The position numbers and the translations under genes are program-made. A stretch of DNA of 8,976 nt from Phycisphaerae bacterium (GTDB taxonomy: Bacteria > Planctomycetota > Phycisphaerae > UBA1845 > UTPLA1): the NCBI GenBank assembly GCA_029259995.1, contig JAJDEC010000305.1:1-8976 (forward strand). The letters are read 5' to 3'. The notes under the pieces were generated by a model. It was not told where the DNA came from. It made no database searches and was given only the letters and a program-made list of their open reading frames with translations. Below are positions 1-6,847 of this stretch, piece after piece. Numbering within the stretch: the stretch's first letter is position 1; each line of letters begins with the position of its first letter.

Positions 1-1212
1 CTTGAGGACGGCAGCAAGCGAGGCCACGATCGGCGTCGACAATGATGTGCCGTTGTACATCACGTAGGCGCCGCCGGATGTGAGCGTGGGAACTTGTTCT
101 CCAGGTGCGGCGATGTCCACGCCGGCCCCGTATCCACTCCAAATCCACAGATTGTCGGGCTCGCAATCCCCGGTCGCCGCCACTGTCAGGACGTTCGGCA
201 GATCGATGCCGCCCGGCGCATAGTTGACGCCGCTGAGTTCCGTTTGTTCATTGCCGGCGGCGACCACGAACAGGACATCGCCGCGCCGCCCCATTGCGCG
301 CAGCCACGAATGCCAGATCACGTCGAACTGCGGATGGTCCGCCTCCCATCCAAGGCTGAGGTTGACAACGTCAGCGCCGGCGGCGCAGGCGATGATCGTG
401 AAAGCGATCGCGCTGGACGCCGTGCCGGCATGCGCGCCAACGACCAGATTGAGTCGATCGCCGAGAATGCGCGACGCATGACCGCAGATGCCGTTGCCGT
501 CATCGTCGGCGGCAATGATTCCGCAGACGCCTGTGCCGTGCAGGCTGGCGCCGCGATCCGTCGGCGGATCGCCGACACTGTTCAGATTGAGGACTTCGAC
601 GTCATCGAATTCGCCGGTCGTCGGATCGAGGCCGGTATCGACGACGCCGACGGTCACGCGACTGAGCGCCAGATTCGGCCGGAAGATGTCGAACATCGTG
701 ACGGCCTGGAAGAATTCCGTCTGGACAAAGGCGCATTGGTCCTCCTGCAGGATCTCTCGATCGTCGTTGTCTGCGGGGCATTCCTGGGCGAGCGTCGGCG
801 CGACGTCGTAGCCCGCATGGGCCACATGCGGATTGGCCTCGGCGGATTCGATGGCGGCGTCGAGCTCGGCGATCGTCGTCGCGCCGATTTGAATCTGATA
901 GAGGCCGATTTCGGGGATCTGGCCGACGATGGTGCCGCCCAGTTCGCGCGCGGCTGCCTCGACGTCGGCCTGCGTGGCATCTTCCTCCATGAGTGTCAGC
1001 ACGATGTTGACGGCAAAGGTGATCGAACCGCCGTCGTCCGTTGCCAGGTCGATCAGCATCGCAGGATCGGGCGGCAGGACGAAGATGTTGGGATCGGACG
1101 TGTAGTCGGCGAAGGGATCGCCGTCGATCGGCGGACTGAGCGGAAAGCAGGTGACGAGCGTGACGGCGGCGAGAACCATCAGAACGCTCAGGACGAACGC
1201 TTTGGATTTCAT
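1..1212 (-). CDS. Subtilisin-like (S8) serine protease, C-terminus cut by window edge
   Basis: This is a secreted or surface serine endopeptidase of the subtilase family. 404 residues are visible and the frame is open to position 1. In order: an N-terminal hydrophobic signal (residues 5-22) ending in LVTC, which could be a weak lipobox with Cys22; a prodomain at about 65-137 resembling the inhibitory propeptides of fervidolysin-type subtilases; then the catalytic domain from about 165. The triad is visible as Asp192 in VGVVDTGLD, His225 in LHGTGVCG and Ser390 in GTSLSTP, with the oxyanion Asn321 in AAGN. GTSLSTP differs from the usual GTSMATP but keeps the nucleophile. Seven further cysteines or so suggest disulfides. 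The start is set by a strong Shine-Dalgarno, GGGAGGT, 5 nt upstream. It follows the exporter genes on the same strand, but 327 bp away and with its own candidate promoter. The family call is secure; the C-terminal architecture is unknown. Confidence 0.93.
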   Translation of the reverse strand, partial: MKSKAFVLSVLMVLAAVTLVTCFPLSPPIDGDPFADYTSDPNIFVLPPDPAMLIDLATDDGGSITFAVNIVLTLMEEDATQADVEAAARELGGTIVGQIPEIGLYQIQIGATTIAELDAAIESAEANPHVAHAGYDVAPTLAQECPADNDDREILQEDQCAFVQTEFFQAVTMFDIFRPNLALSRVTVGVVDTGLDPTTGEFDDVEVLNLNSVGDPPTDRGASLHGTGVCGIIAADDDGNGICGHASRILGDRLNLVVGAHAGTASSAIAFTIIACAAGADVVNLSLGWEADHPQFDVIWHSWLRAMGRRGDVLFVVAAGNEQTELSGVNYAPGGIDLPNVLTVAATGDCEPDNLWIWSGYGAGVDIAAPGEQVPTLTSGGAYVMYNGTSLSTPIVASLAAVLK

Positions 1213-1217
1213 GACAC

Positions 1218-1224
1218 ACCTCCC
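1218..1224 (-). promoter_or_regulatory. Strong Shine-Dalgarno of the S8 protease
   Basis: Read on the minus strand this is GGGAGGT, 5 nt before the ATG at 1212. It decides the protease start and is the strongest ribosome-binding site in the window, followed by that of the HPF gene. The flanking CCTCGCGAGG palindrome (1223-1232 region, partly overlapping) could fold over the site, but the stem is short. Confidence 0.75.
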
Positions 1225-1236
1225 TCGCGAGGCGAC

Positions 1237-1260
1237 GGACACACGGACGCACGGACGCAC
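1237..1260. repeat. Three tandem 8-bp units GGAC(A/G)CAC
   Basis: Three consecutive 8-bp units, GGACACAC, GGACGCAC and GGACGCAC, lie between the candidate -10 box and the Shine-Dalgarno of the protease, so inside its predicted 5' leader. A fourth, degenerate unit (GGAATCCAC) follows. This may be simple slippage, or a tandem binding site; the sequence does not decide. Confidence 0.6.
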
Positions 1261-1300
1261 GGAATCCACGGGCGATGGAGAATTGACTATGCGTGTATCC

Positions 1301-1306
1301 ATTATA
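1301..1306 (-). promoter_or_regulatory. Candidate -10 box (TATAAT) for the protease
   Basis: A perfect TATAAT on the minus strand, placing a transcription start near 1294 and a leader of about 80 nt before the protease ATG. No good -35 hexamer is seen 16-18 bp upstream (CGGCAG at that place), and there is no TGn extension. A match to six fixed bases in otherwise GC-rich DNA is suggestive, but promoter activity is inferred. Confidence 0.4.
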
Positions 1307-1407
1307 GGGCCGCGAGCGGCGTGCTGCCGGCGGCGGCTCAGGAGATGCGCGTCGAATGGCGGCTGTTGGAATTGTCGATGATCGCATCGGAAAACGGCAC
1401 AGCAGCC

Positions 1408-1429
1408 CGCCAGTCTTCCGTGACTGGCG
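1408..1429 (-). terminator. Hairpin after the exporter operon, possible terminator
   Basis: A perfect 8-bp inverted repeat, CGCCAGTC / GACTGGCG, with a 6-nt loop, lies 110 nt past the TolC-like stop codon. Read leftward, no U-run follows directly; a TTTT occurs about 13 nt later. It is therefore not a textbook intrinsic terminator. A partial outer arm (AGCAGCC at 1401 and GGCTTGCT at 1438) could extend it. It may instead protect the mRNA 3' end or act as a Rho-linked structure. Confidence 0.35.
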
Positions 1430-1539
1430 CTTGAATGGGGCTTGCTGTTCGACGTCAACGGCATACCGGCACGCCACGCACGCCTGGCTGCCCATGGCAG
1501 AAGTCAATTGGCGCATCACGGCGATTTCACCGCGGGCTG

Positions 1540-3297
1540 CTAGGGCAGCATCATTGGTTCAACATCGACGGCCGAATAGCCGAGCAGAGTTCCCGTCGCG
1601 AACGCGAGATCGATTTGGGCCTCCTGGTAGGCGACGATCGCCTTCAGCTCCTTGAGTTGCGCCTCGCCCAGCGATGTCAGCGCCTCCAGCACTTCACGCA
1701 TCGTGCGCAGCCCTTCCTCAAACTGTTTGAGTTCGATCTCATAGTTCATTCCCGAGACGATGACGTTCTGCCGCGCGGCCAGAATTCGCTGCCAGTCCTG
1801 TTCCAGAACGTCCAACGTATTAAAGACCTCCTGGCGAATTGTGATTTCGCGCAGCTTTCTCGTCGCCAGGCGTTGCGAGCGAGTCAGGATAGCGCGGCGG
1901 AGCCTGGACTTGCGCTTTTCGTTCGTCAGGGGAATCTCGCCTCGCAGACCCAGCTTGTACTCGACGTTGTCGAAGTCCCAGGCCTCGCGGAATGCCGTAC
2001 CGAACGAACCGCTCCGATCCAGAACGCCGTATTCGAAATCGAGCATGAACAGCGGCAGCGTCTGGTTTCGCGCGAAGTCAATCTTGACGGCGTCCGCGGC
2101 CAGTTTGAGCTCGAGATCGAGCATTTCCATGCGCTGCTCCGTCGCAGTAGCAGCCAGGCGTTCACTGTCGAATTCGTAATGCAGCAAGATGGGCTCGCTG
2201 AGCAATTCAATCGTTGTTGCCGAATTGAGATCGACATTGTCGATATTCAACAGCAGCTTCAGCTCGCGCTGAGCCAGTCGCCAACCGGTTTCTGCGACGA
2301 TCAGCGATTCCAGCCGATTCGCAATCCCCACTTCCGAGCGAATGATCTCTATCTCCGCAGTAAGCCCCTCGCTGACGCGTTGACGCACAAGCTCGAGATT
2401 GTCGAATGCCAGATCGTATTGCTGCCGGCGAACTTCAAACTCCTTCATGGCGGCGTAGAGTTTCCAGTACGCCTTCTCCATCTTTGCGAGCACTCGAATC
2501 GCCGTCAGTTTCGTCTTGGCCTCAATCGCCTTGTCGTTCAGGCGGGCGATCCGGATCGACGCTGTATTGGTATCGACGCCGGCGTCGCGTAACAGGGGCT
2601 GACTGATCGAAAACCTGCTCGCGCTGACAAACTGATCGAAAAATGCCGGCTGATAGAGATTCTGCTCGTTCCATATGGATCGAAGTTTGACCTTCGCCCC
2701 GGTCGGAAGCGGCACGTCCAATCCCACGTTCAGATCCAGATTCTCTTTCGTCTGCTCGACGCGCGTCAGCTTGGCCGATTTCTTGTCAAGTTCCTTGTCG
2801 AAGGATGTGAAAGACACGAAGTCGCCGTCCAGCGCGGGAAGATCCTTCCTCGACAGGTCGACATTGGCCGTGATGAGGGCGTCGAATTTGGCCTTTTCCT
2901 CCGTAATGACAGTCTTGGCAATCTCAGGATCAACCGTTGCCGCCTGAAGCTTCAAATTGTTCTGAAGTGCCGCGAGCCGTGCGGCGGCAACGTCCAGGGC
3001 AATCTTCTCAGGCGCCGGCGCAGCTGTACCCGGAGCGGTCTGCCCCTGGCTATTCGCAGGCGTCCTGGGGCGCCGTTGTTTGAACATGTCGATCTTGTCG
3101 TCAACCGTTGAAGGCGGACGCTTGGCCATCGTTGCAAGGTCCGTCGGGCGGATGTCACGAAGGCGCCTGGAAAGCGAACGTTCATATCCGGGATCGAGTG
3201 CGCCTTCCCACGCCGAGCACGCGCTCAGCACGCCGACGAGCGCGAGATGAACAAGACCGATGGTCGAAAGCCTGGTGAATCTGATTCTGGTGCTCAA
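1540..3297 (-). CDS. TolC-like outer-membrane efflux lipoprotein
   Basis: This is the outer-membrane channel of the tripartite exporter encoded by the two genes before it. With a TTG start at 3297 it has 585 residues. Residues 1-26 form a lipoprotein signal peptide ending in the lipobox LSAC (Cys27, then Ser, so no Asp retention signal). A polar, Pro/Gln-rich linker follows (about 75-97), then the TolC-family (OEP) region from about 98: a helical start with ALQNNLKLQAA (110-120), the ISQPLLRDAG motif (231-240) typical of TolC-family repeats, and long amphipathic helices to about 570. The frame is open back to a TTG at 3357, inside the HlyD gene, but there is no ATG or GTG start. TTG 3297 is preferred because it puts a normal signal peptide at the N-terminus; it lies 7 nt after the HlyD stop and has no clear Shine-Dalgarno, so coupling is likely. 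The start could be off; the family is secure. Confidence 0.9.
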   Translation of the reverse strand: MSTRIRFTRLSTIGLVHLALVGVLSACSAWEGALDPGYERSLSRRLRDIRPTDLATMAKRPPSTVDDKIDMFKQRRPRTPANSQGQTAPGTAAPAPEKIALDVAAARLAALQNNLKLQAATVDPEIAKTVITEEKAKFDALITANVDLSRKDLPALDGDFVSFTSFDKELDKKSAKLTRVEQTKENLDLNVGLDVPLPTGAKVKLRSIWNEQNLYQPAFFDQFVSASRFSISQPLLRDAGVDTNTASIRIARLNDKAIEAKTKLTAIRVLAKMEKAYWKLYAAMKEFEVRRQQYDLAFDNLELVRQRVSEGLTAEIEIIRSEVGIANRLESLIVAETGWRLAQRELKLLLNIDNVDLNSATTIELLSEPILLHYEFDSERLAATATEQRMEMLDLELKLAADAVKIDFARNQTLPLFMLDFEYGVLDRSGSFGTAFREAWDFDNVEYKLGLRGEIPLTNEKRKSRLRRAILTRSQRLATRKLREITIRQEVFNTLDVLEQDWQRILAARQNVIVSGMNYEIELKQFEEGLRTMREVLEALTSLGEAQLKELKAIVAYQEAQIDLAFATGTLLGYSAVDVEPMMLP

Positions 3298-3304
3298 GAG
3301 TGTC

Positions 3305-4618
3305 TCACTTGACGCGTTTCCGCGCAATTCCGTCCTCGGGTTCCTCGGGCGCCACAATCGGCGGAAATCCGTTCAGCTGCCGCCAGATCTCGTAGCCGAT
3401 ACTCACTTCTCTCAGCAGCACCCATCCCTTGGTTCGCACGCCCTGCCGCAGATAGTGAGGGCCCGGCCAGTCATGCAGGTCGCTTTCATCCGGGAGGATC
3501 AGGATCCGGAATTTTCCTTTGCCATTGTCTGTCGAGTCGATGAGATCGACTCTGCCTCCAAACGTGCCAACGGCGATGGACGGCCATCCGGCGAACTGTA
3601 CGGCGGGCCAGCCTTCGAACTGCAATCGGACGGGATCGCCTTTCGCGATCAGCGGAACGTCGTTGCCGTCGACCCAGAGCTCGACGGCGCGTTTGTCCGT
3701 TTGCGGAACAATCTCCAGCAGCTTGTCACCCGATTTGACAATCTGACCGAACAAGTTGGCGGAGACTCGAAACACGACGCCGTCCATGGGCGCCGTCACG
3801 CGCTGCGTCTGGGCCTTGCTGATTTCGCCCTCGATCTTGGTGAGGCTGTTCCGGGCCTCGGCCGCCTGTCCTCGGGCTTCCTGAATCTTCGTCCGAGTCT
3901 CGTCAATCTTGACGGCCGTGTCCTTGGTGATTTTCTCGACATCCGTCTCCAGGGCCTGCTGGCTGTTCAGATCGGCCTGCAGATTGGCCGTCGCTCCATT
4001 TTTCGAGGTTCGTGCGATCTCAAGATCTCGCAACGCCACTTCCAAATCTCGCTTGGAGACAGCCTTCGATTCGAAGAGGTTTTTCTTTCTCGCGTACTGC
4101 GCCTCGGCGGCGATCAGCGACGCTTCGGCCGCCGCCAGCTTCTCCCGCGAGGCGTTGACTTTCTCCTTGGACGTCTCAATTCTGAATCGTGCCGCCGTGA
4201 TTGCCAGGTCCCTCGCGGCCTCCAGGTTCACGACCTGCTGCTCGAATGTCAGAACTTTGTCTTCGTAATTCGATAGTTTCGTTTCGATGGCCATCTTGCG
4301 CTGGTCGAGACGGGCCATGAACTGGGGATCCAGATCGGATATCAGCAGCAGCGGATCGCCCTTCCTGACGATCGATCCCTCCTGGACTTCCACGTCGATA
4401 ATGCGTCCGCCGATGGGCGCGTCGACGGATTGTTGGCGTTCCATCGGAAGGAAGGCGACAACACGGCCCATCCCGGGGACGTTCTGCTGCCACGGCAGCA
4501 TTCCCATCAGGAGCGTCCCAACCACAAGCGACACGCAGATGAATATCGCGATCCGAAGTGTCCATTTTGATGACTGGACCATTCGCATGGCAGAGAATTC
4601 TGGAGGAACAAGTTTCAT
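3305..4618 (-). CDS. HlyD-like periplasmic adaptor (membrane fusion protein)
   Basis: This adaptor bridges the inner-membrane ABC transporter and the TolC-like channel. Its 437 residues show the standard order: a short cytosolic tail; one membrane anchor (about 21-40); the first half of a lipoyl/biotinyl-like domain (about 65-94, DAPIGGRIIDVEVQEGSIV); a long coiled-coil hairpin rich in Ala, Glu, Lys and Arg (about 97-272) that would contact TolC; the second lipoyl half (about 274-304, TAPMDGVVFRV); and a beta-barrel region with a membrane-proximal end (about 310-405). The Lys/Arg-rich end (IARKRVK) is followed 7 nt later by the TolC-like start. The ATG at 4618 lies 21 nt after the ABC stop, with only a poor purine-rich stretch (AAAGAAGAG) as ribosome-binding site. 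The substrate is not predictable from it. Confidence 0.93.
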   Translation of the reverse strand: MKLVPPEFSAMRMVQSSKWTLRIAIFICVSLVVGTLLMGMLPWQQNVPGMGRVVAFLPMERQQSVDAPIGGRIIDVEVQEGSIVRKGDPLLLISDLDPQFMARLDQRKMAIETKLSNYEDKVLTFEQQVVNLEAARDLAITAARFRIETSKEKVNASREKLAAAEASLIAAEAQYARKKNLFESKAVSKRDLEVALRDLEIARTSKNGATANLQADLNSQQALETDVEKITKDTAVKIDETRTKIQEARGQAAEARNSLTKIEGEISKAQTQRVTAPMDGVVFRVSANLFGQIVKSGDKLLEIVPQTDKRAVELWVDGNDVPLIAKGDPVRLQFEGWPAVQFAGWPSIAVGTFGGRVDLIDSTDNGKGKFRILILPDESDLHDWPGPHYLRQGVRTKGWVLLREVSIGYEIWRQLNGFPPIVAPEEPEDGIARKRVK

Positions 4619-4634
4619 GCCGACACTCTTCTTT

Positions 4635-4654
4635 CGGAATCAGGCGGAATCAGG
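4635..4654. repeat. Perfect 10-bp tandem duplication across the ABC stop codon
   Basis: Two adjacent identical copies of CGGAATCAGG (4635-4644 and 4645-4654). The second copy as read in the coding direction supplies the ABC transporter's TGA (4642-4640). With one copy removed, the frame runs on for six more codons (ERRVSA) and ends in a TGA at 4617-4615 that overlaps the HlyD ATG as ATGA. The duplication is directly visible; that it moved the stop is inferred. Confidence 0.9.
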
Positions 4655-6754
4655 GACTTCTGGCACGCGATTCGCGACTGCCAGTTCGATGACACGCGAG
4701 AACGCAGGCAATGGATGGGCTCGATGGCTTGTGACGATGGCCGTCCAACCGCGATCCGAGGCGGAAATTGTGTTGACAACGATCTCGCGAGATCGAACGT
4801 CCAGGTCATCCAGCACATTGTCCAGTACAATGACGCTCGGCCTTCCGGCGAGCGCCCGCGCAACCATCAGGCGACGTGCCTGTCCGTAAGAAAGCGGTCG
4901 TCCGAGGTTGTTCAAATGCGTATCGAGCCCGTCGGGTAAATTGCGAATCGACTCCAGAAGGCCGACATTCTCCAGCGCCTGACGAATGTCCTTGTTGGAA
5001 ACATCGGATCGATCCAATCGCACGTTATCCGCGATCGTGCCCTCGACGATTTCCAGTCCCTTGACGACTGCAACCTGCCGACGGATTGCGTCGAGACTCA
5101 GTTCGCGGAAGTCCACGCCATCGAGTTCTATACGACCGCTCGACGGCGCACGGGCGGCACAGAGAAGATCCGTCAGTGTGCTCTTGCCCGCCCCGTGATC
5201 GCCGACGACGAGGACGCATTCGCCGGGGGCCACGCGAAGATCGAACGAATCAAAGACGCACATGCCGTCGTCGTAAGTGAAGCCCACATCCACGAACGCC
5301 AACTCACTGGCGCGTGAATCGCTTTGCAGTTCTTCTCCGTTCTGTCGTTCGAGGGGTAAGTCAATCAGCTGCCCGAGCTTGTCAACGCCGGCCAACAGAT
5401 CATATATGCTTTCAAGTTGCTTTCCGAACTTGGCGAACGATGCGAGCACGACTGAAACGATCAGTTCGGCGGCAACAAGCTGACCGAGCGTCAATTCACC
5501 TTGAATGACCAGAAACCCGCCGAGCGTCAGCAGCGCTGTGCCCGCAAACGCCTGCAGCGCGACGGCGCCAATGATCTGGCGCACAACGACGTTGAAGTGA
5601 CTGCGCCGCGCTCCGACATACGCGGCGGCAAGGGCATCTGTTCGGCGCCATGCGAATTCTCCGCCGCCGGACTGTTTGAACGTCAAGGGATTCAGGGCGA
5701 TCTCCTCAAGCGACGCTGCAACGGCGTATTTGGCCTTCGATTCGCGTATCGCGGTTTTGACGGCACCCCGACCAAGAATGAACACGACGAACAGAATTGC
5801 TGCAATCAGTACGACGTCGAACGCCAGCAGAAACGGATGATAGAACGCGAGGATCAGTAACCCGATGAATGCCTGCAGCAATACGCCGACACCATCCAGC
5901 AGGAATGTCGCGCTCGCCTTCTGCACGGTCATGACATCGAAGAAGCGGTTGACGAGTTCCGGTCCGCTGCGGGCATCGAACGCGTCAATCCGGACGCGCG
6001 GCAGGCGATAGGCCAGATCACTGGCCACGCGGACGAAGATTCGGCGTTGAAGCACTTCGACAATGTAGGACTTGTAGGTTCGAATCGCTCCGGCCAGCGC
6101 CAGGAACGCGAACAGCAGGATACCGATGATAAAGAGCGGTTGCACCAGCCCACCGAATGCAACAAAGTTCACGAGCGACTGTACGGCGATGGGTGTCGCG
6201 AGCGAGAGTATGCCGACACCGATCGAAAACAGAATCACGATGGCGATGTCGCTCGAATCCGGAGCGAGTAGGCGCATCAGACGTCGAAACGGCGTCAAGG
6301 GCACGGGTTCGTCATCCGTCCTCGCGTCTCGAGCCAGATCGATATTCGGGCGATGTTCGATCTGCAGAAGTGTGATTTTCGATTGCTTCGTGAATTGCGT
6401 TTCCTCCAGAAACGCGTCAAGTGTGATGACGGATGACGGCCGCCCGTCCGCTGCGTTCGGAATACGCATGATGCGGCCCTTGAAAATCATGAAGGACGCA
6501 TCCAGTTCTCGCGGTTCGCCGAGAAGGAGAAATCCGCTCCGATGATCCGATGCTGCCTTGACGGCGGCCTCGACCGTGGACTCGACCGGCCGGGCCGCGA
6601 TGCCAAGGCGCTCCAGGCATCCCGCCAACAAGCGAGACTGATCCTGGATTGCCGCGGCGTCGGCCACGGCCCGGCGCAACGCCGCGTGCGGGCGGCCAAT
6701 TCCGTACGCCTTGAAGATTGCCTCCAGCAACCTGATCATTGTGTTTTGATCCAT
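4640..6754 (-). CDS. ABC transporter, fused membrane and ATPase domains (type I secretion-like)
   Basis: This is the inner-membrane motor of the tripartite exporter. With the ATG at 6754 it has 704 residues. Residues 1-150 form a soluble N-terminal domain that may be a degenerate C39 peptidase-like module, as in HlyB; no Cys/His catalytic pair is recognisable. An ABC exporter membrane domain follows (about 155-455, six helices). The ATPase domain is at about 480-695: Walker A GDHGAGKST (518-526, Lys524), signature LSYGQ (621-625), Walker B VIVLDN (Asp645) and H-loop His677. Three positions are off consensus: the Q-loop Gln is Lys565, the second signature residue is Tyr, and the catalytic Glu after Asp645 is Asn646. 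A TTG at 6757 is an alternative start. No good Shine-Dalgarno is seen. The transporter call is sure; ATPase activity is doubtful. Confidence 0.92.
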   Translation of the reverse strand: MDQNTMIRLLEAIFKAYGIGRPHAALRRAVADAAAIQDQSRLLAGCLERLGIAARPVESTVEAAVKAASDHRSGFLLLGEPRELDASFMIFKGRIMRIPNAADGRPSSVITLDAFLEETQFTKQSKITLLQIEHRPNIDLARDARTDDEPVPLTPFRRLMRLLAPDSSDIAIVILFSIGVGILSLATPIAVQSLVNFVAFGGLVQPLFIIGILLFAFLALAGAIRTYKSYIVEVLQRRIFVRVASDLAYRLPRVRIDAFDARSGPELVNRFFDVMTVQKASATFLLDGVGVLLQAFIGLLILAFYHPFLLAFDVVLIAAILFVVFILGRGAVKTAIRESKAKYAVAASLEEIALNPLTFKQSGGGEFAWRRTDALAAAYVGARRSHFNVVVRQIIGAVALQAFAGTALLTLGGFLVIQGELTLGQLVAAELIVSVVLASFAKFGKQLESIYDLLAGVDKLGQLIDLPLERQNGEELQSDSRASELAFVDVGFTYDDGMCVFDSFDLRVAPGECVLVVGDHGAGKSTLTDLLCAARAPSSGRIELDGVDFRELSLDAIRRQVAVVKGLEIVEGTIADNVRLDRSDVSNKDIRQALENVGLLESIRNLPDGLDTHLNNLGRPLSYGQARRLMVARALAGRPSVIVLDNVLDDLDVRSREIVVNTISASDRGWTAIVTSHRAHPLPAFSRVIELAVANRVPEVPDSA

Positions 6755-6840
6755 CAAAAAGAGGTCCCATCCATCAATCGTTGTTCGCGTTGATTCACGA
6801 TTCTCGCAATGGCCCCGGCGTCACAATGGACGCGCACCAT
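6754..6840 (-). CDS. Possible 28-codon small ORF between hpf and the ABC gene
   Basis: A short frame starts with ATG 7 nt after the HPF stop and ends in a TGA that overlaps the ABC start by one base (TGATG). It would encode a 28-residue polar peptide with one Cys, starting MVRVHCDAGA. No Shine-Dalgarno is visible, and the same frame is open further upstream into the HPF gene, so it may be chance. If translated, its main role could be to deliver ribosomes to the ABC start, which itself lacks a good binding site. No family is recognised. Confidence 0.22.
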   Translation of the reverse strand: MVRVHCDAGAIARIVNQREQRLMDGTSF

Positions 6841-6847
6841 CTGTTCG

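Larger units (their letters stand above)
1213..1539. other. Noncoding gap between TolC-like gene and protease
   Basis: This 327-bp stretch holds no convincing gene on either strand. It contains, in the leftward direction, a perfect 8-bp-stem hairpin (1408-1429), a TATAAT box (1301-1306), three tandem 8-bp units (1237-1260) and the protease Shine-Dalgarno (1218-1224). It most likely ends the exporter transcript and starts the protease transcript. Confidence 0.6.

Noticed and set aside
1..1212. Protease as classical type I secretion cargo
   Set aside because: It has an N-terminal hydrophobic export signal, no glycine-rich RTX repeats are visible in the part present, and its promoter appears separate. 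The C-terminus is missing, so this is not settled beyond the window.
1283..1308. Plus-strand TTGACT ... TATAGG as a sigma-70 promoter
   Set aside because: The spacing is only 13-14 bp and no plus-strand gene follows; the TATAAT reading on the minus strand fits the protease better.
94..1434. Long plus-strand open frame (446 codons) over the protease region
   Set aside because: It is antisense to a protease with an intact catalytic triad, signal and Shine-Dalgarno. Its translation is low-complexity Arg/Gly/Asp text without recognisable domains, as expected opposite a GC-rich gene.
602..1519. Minus-strand frame of 305 codons overlapping the protease in another phase
   Set aside because: It is arginine- and serine-rich shadow text; the protease frame has the real domains.
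1535..1549. Short inverted repeat GCTGC-N4-GCAGC over the TolC-like stop codon, considered as terminator
   Set aside because: The stem is only 5 bp, partly coding, and has no T-run in either direction.
1435..2592. Plus-strand open frame (385 codons) opposite the TolC-like gene
   Set aside because: The minus strand has clear TolC-family features and a lipoprotein signal; the plus frame has no recognisable motif or start signals.
3260..4276. Plus-strand open frame (338 codons) opposite the HlyD-like gene
   Set aside because: The minus strand encodes a textbook adaptor with membrane anchor, split lipoyl domain and coiled coil. The plus frame is its shadow.
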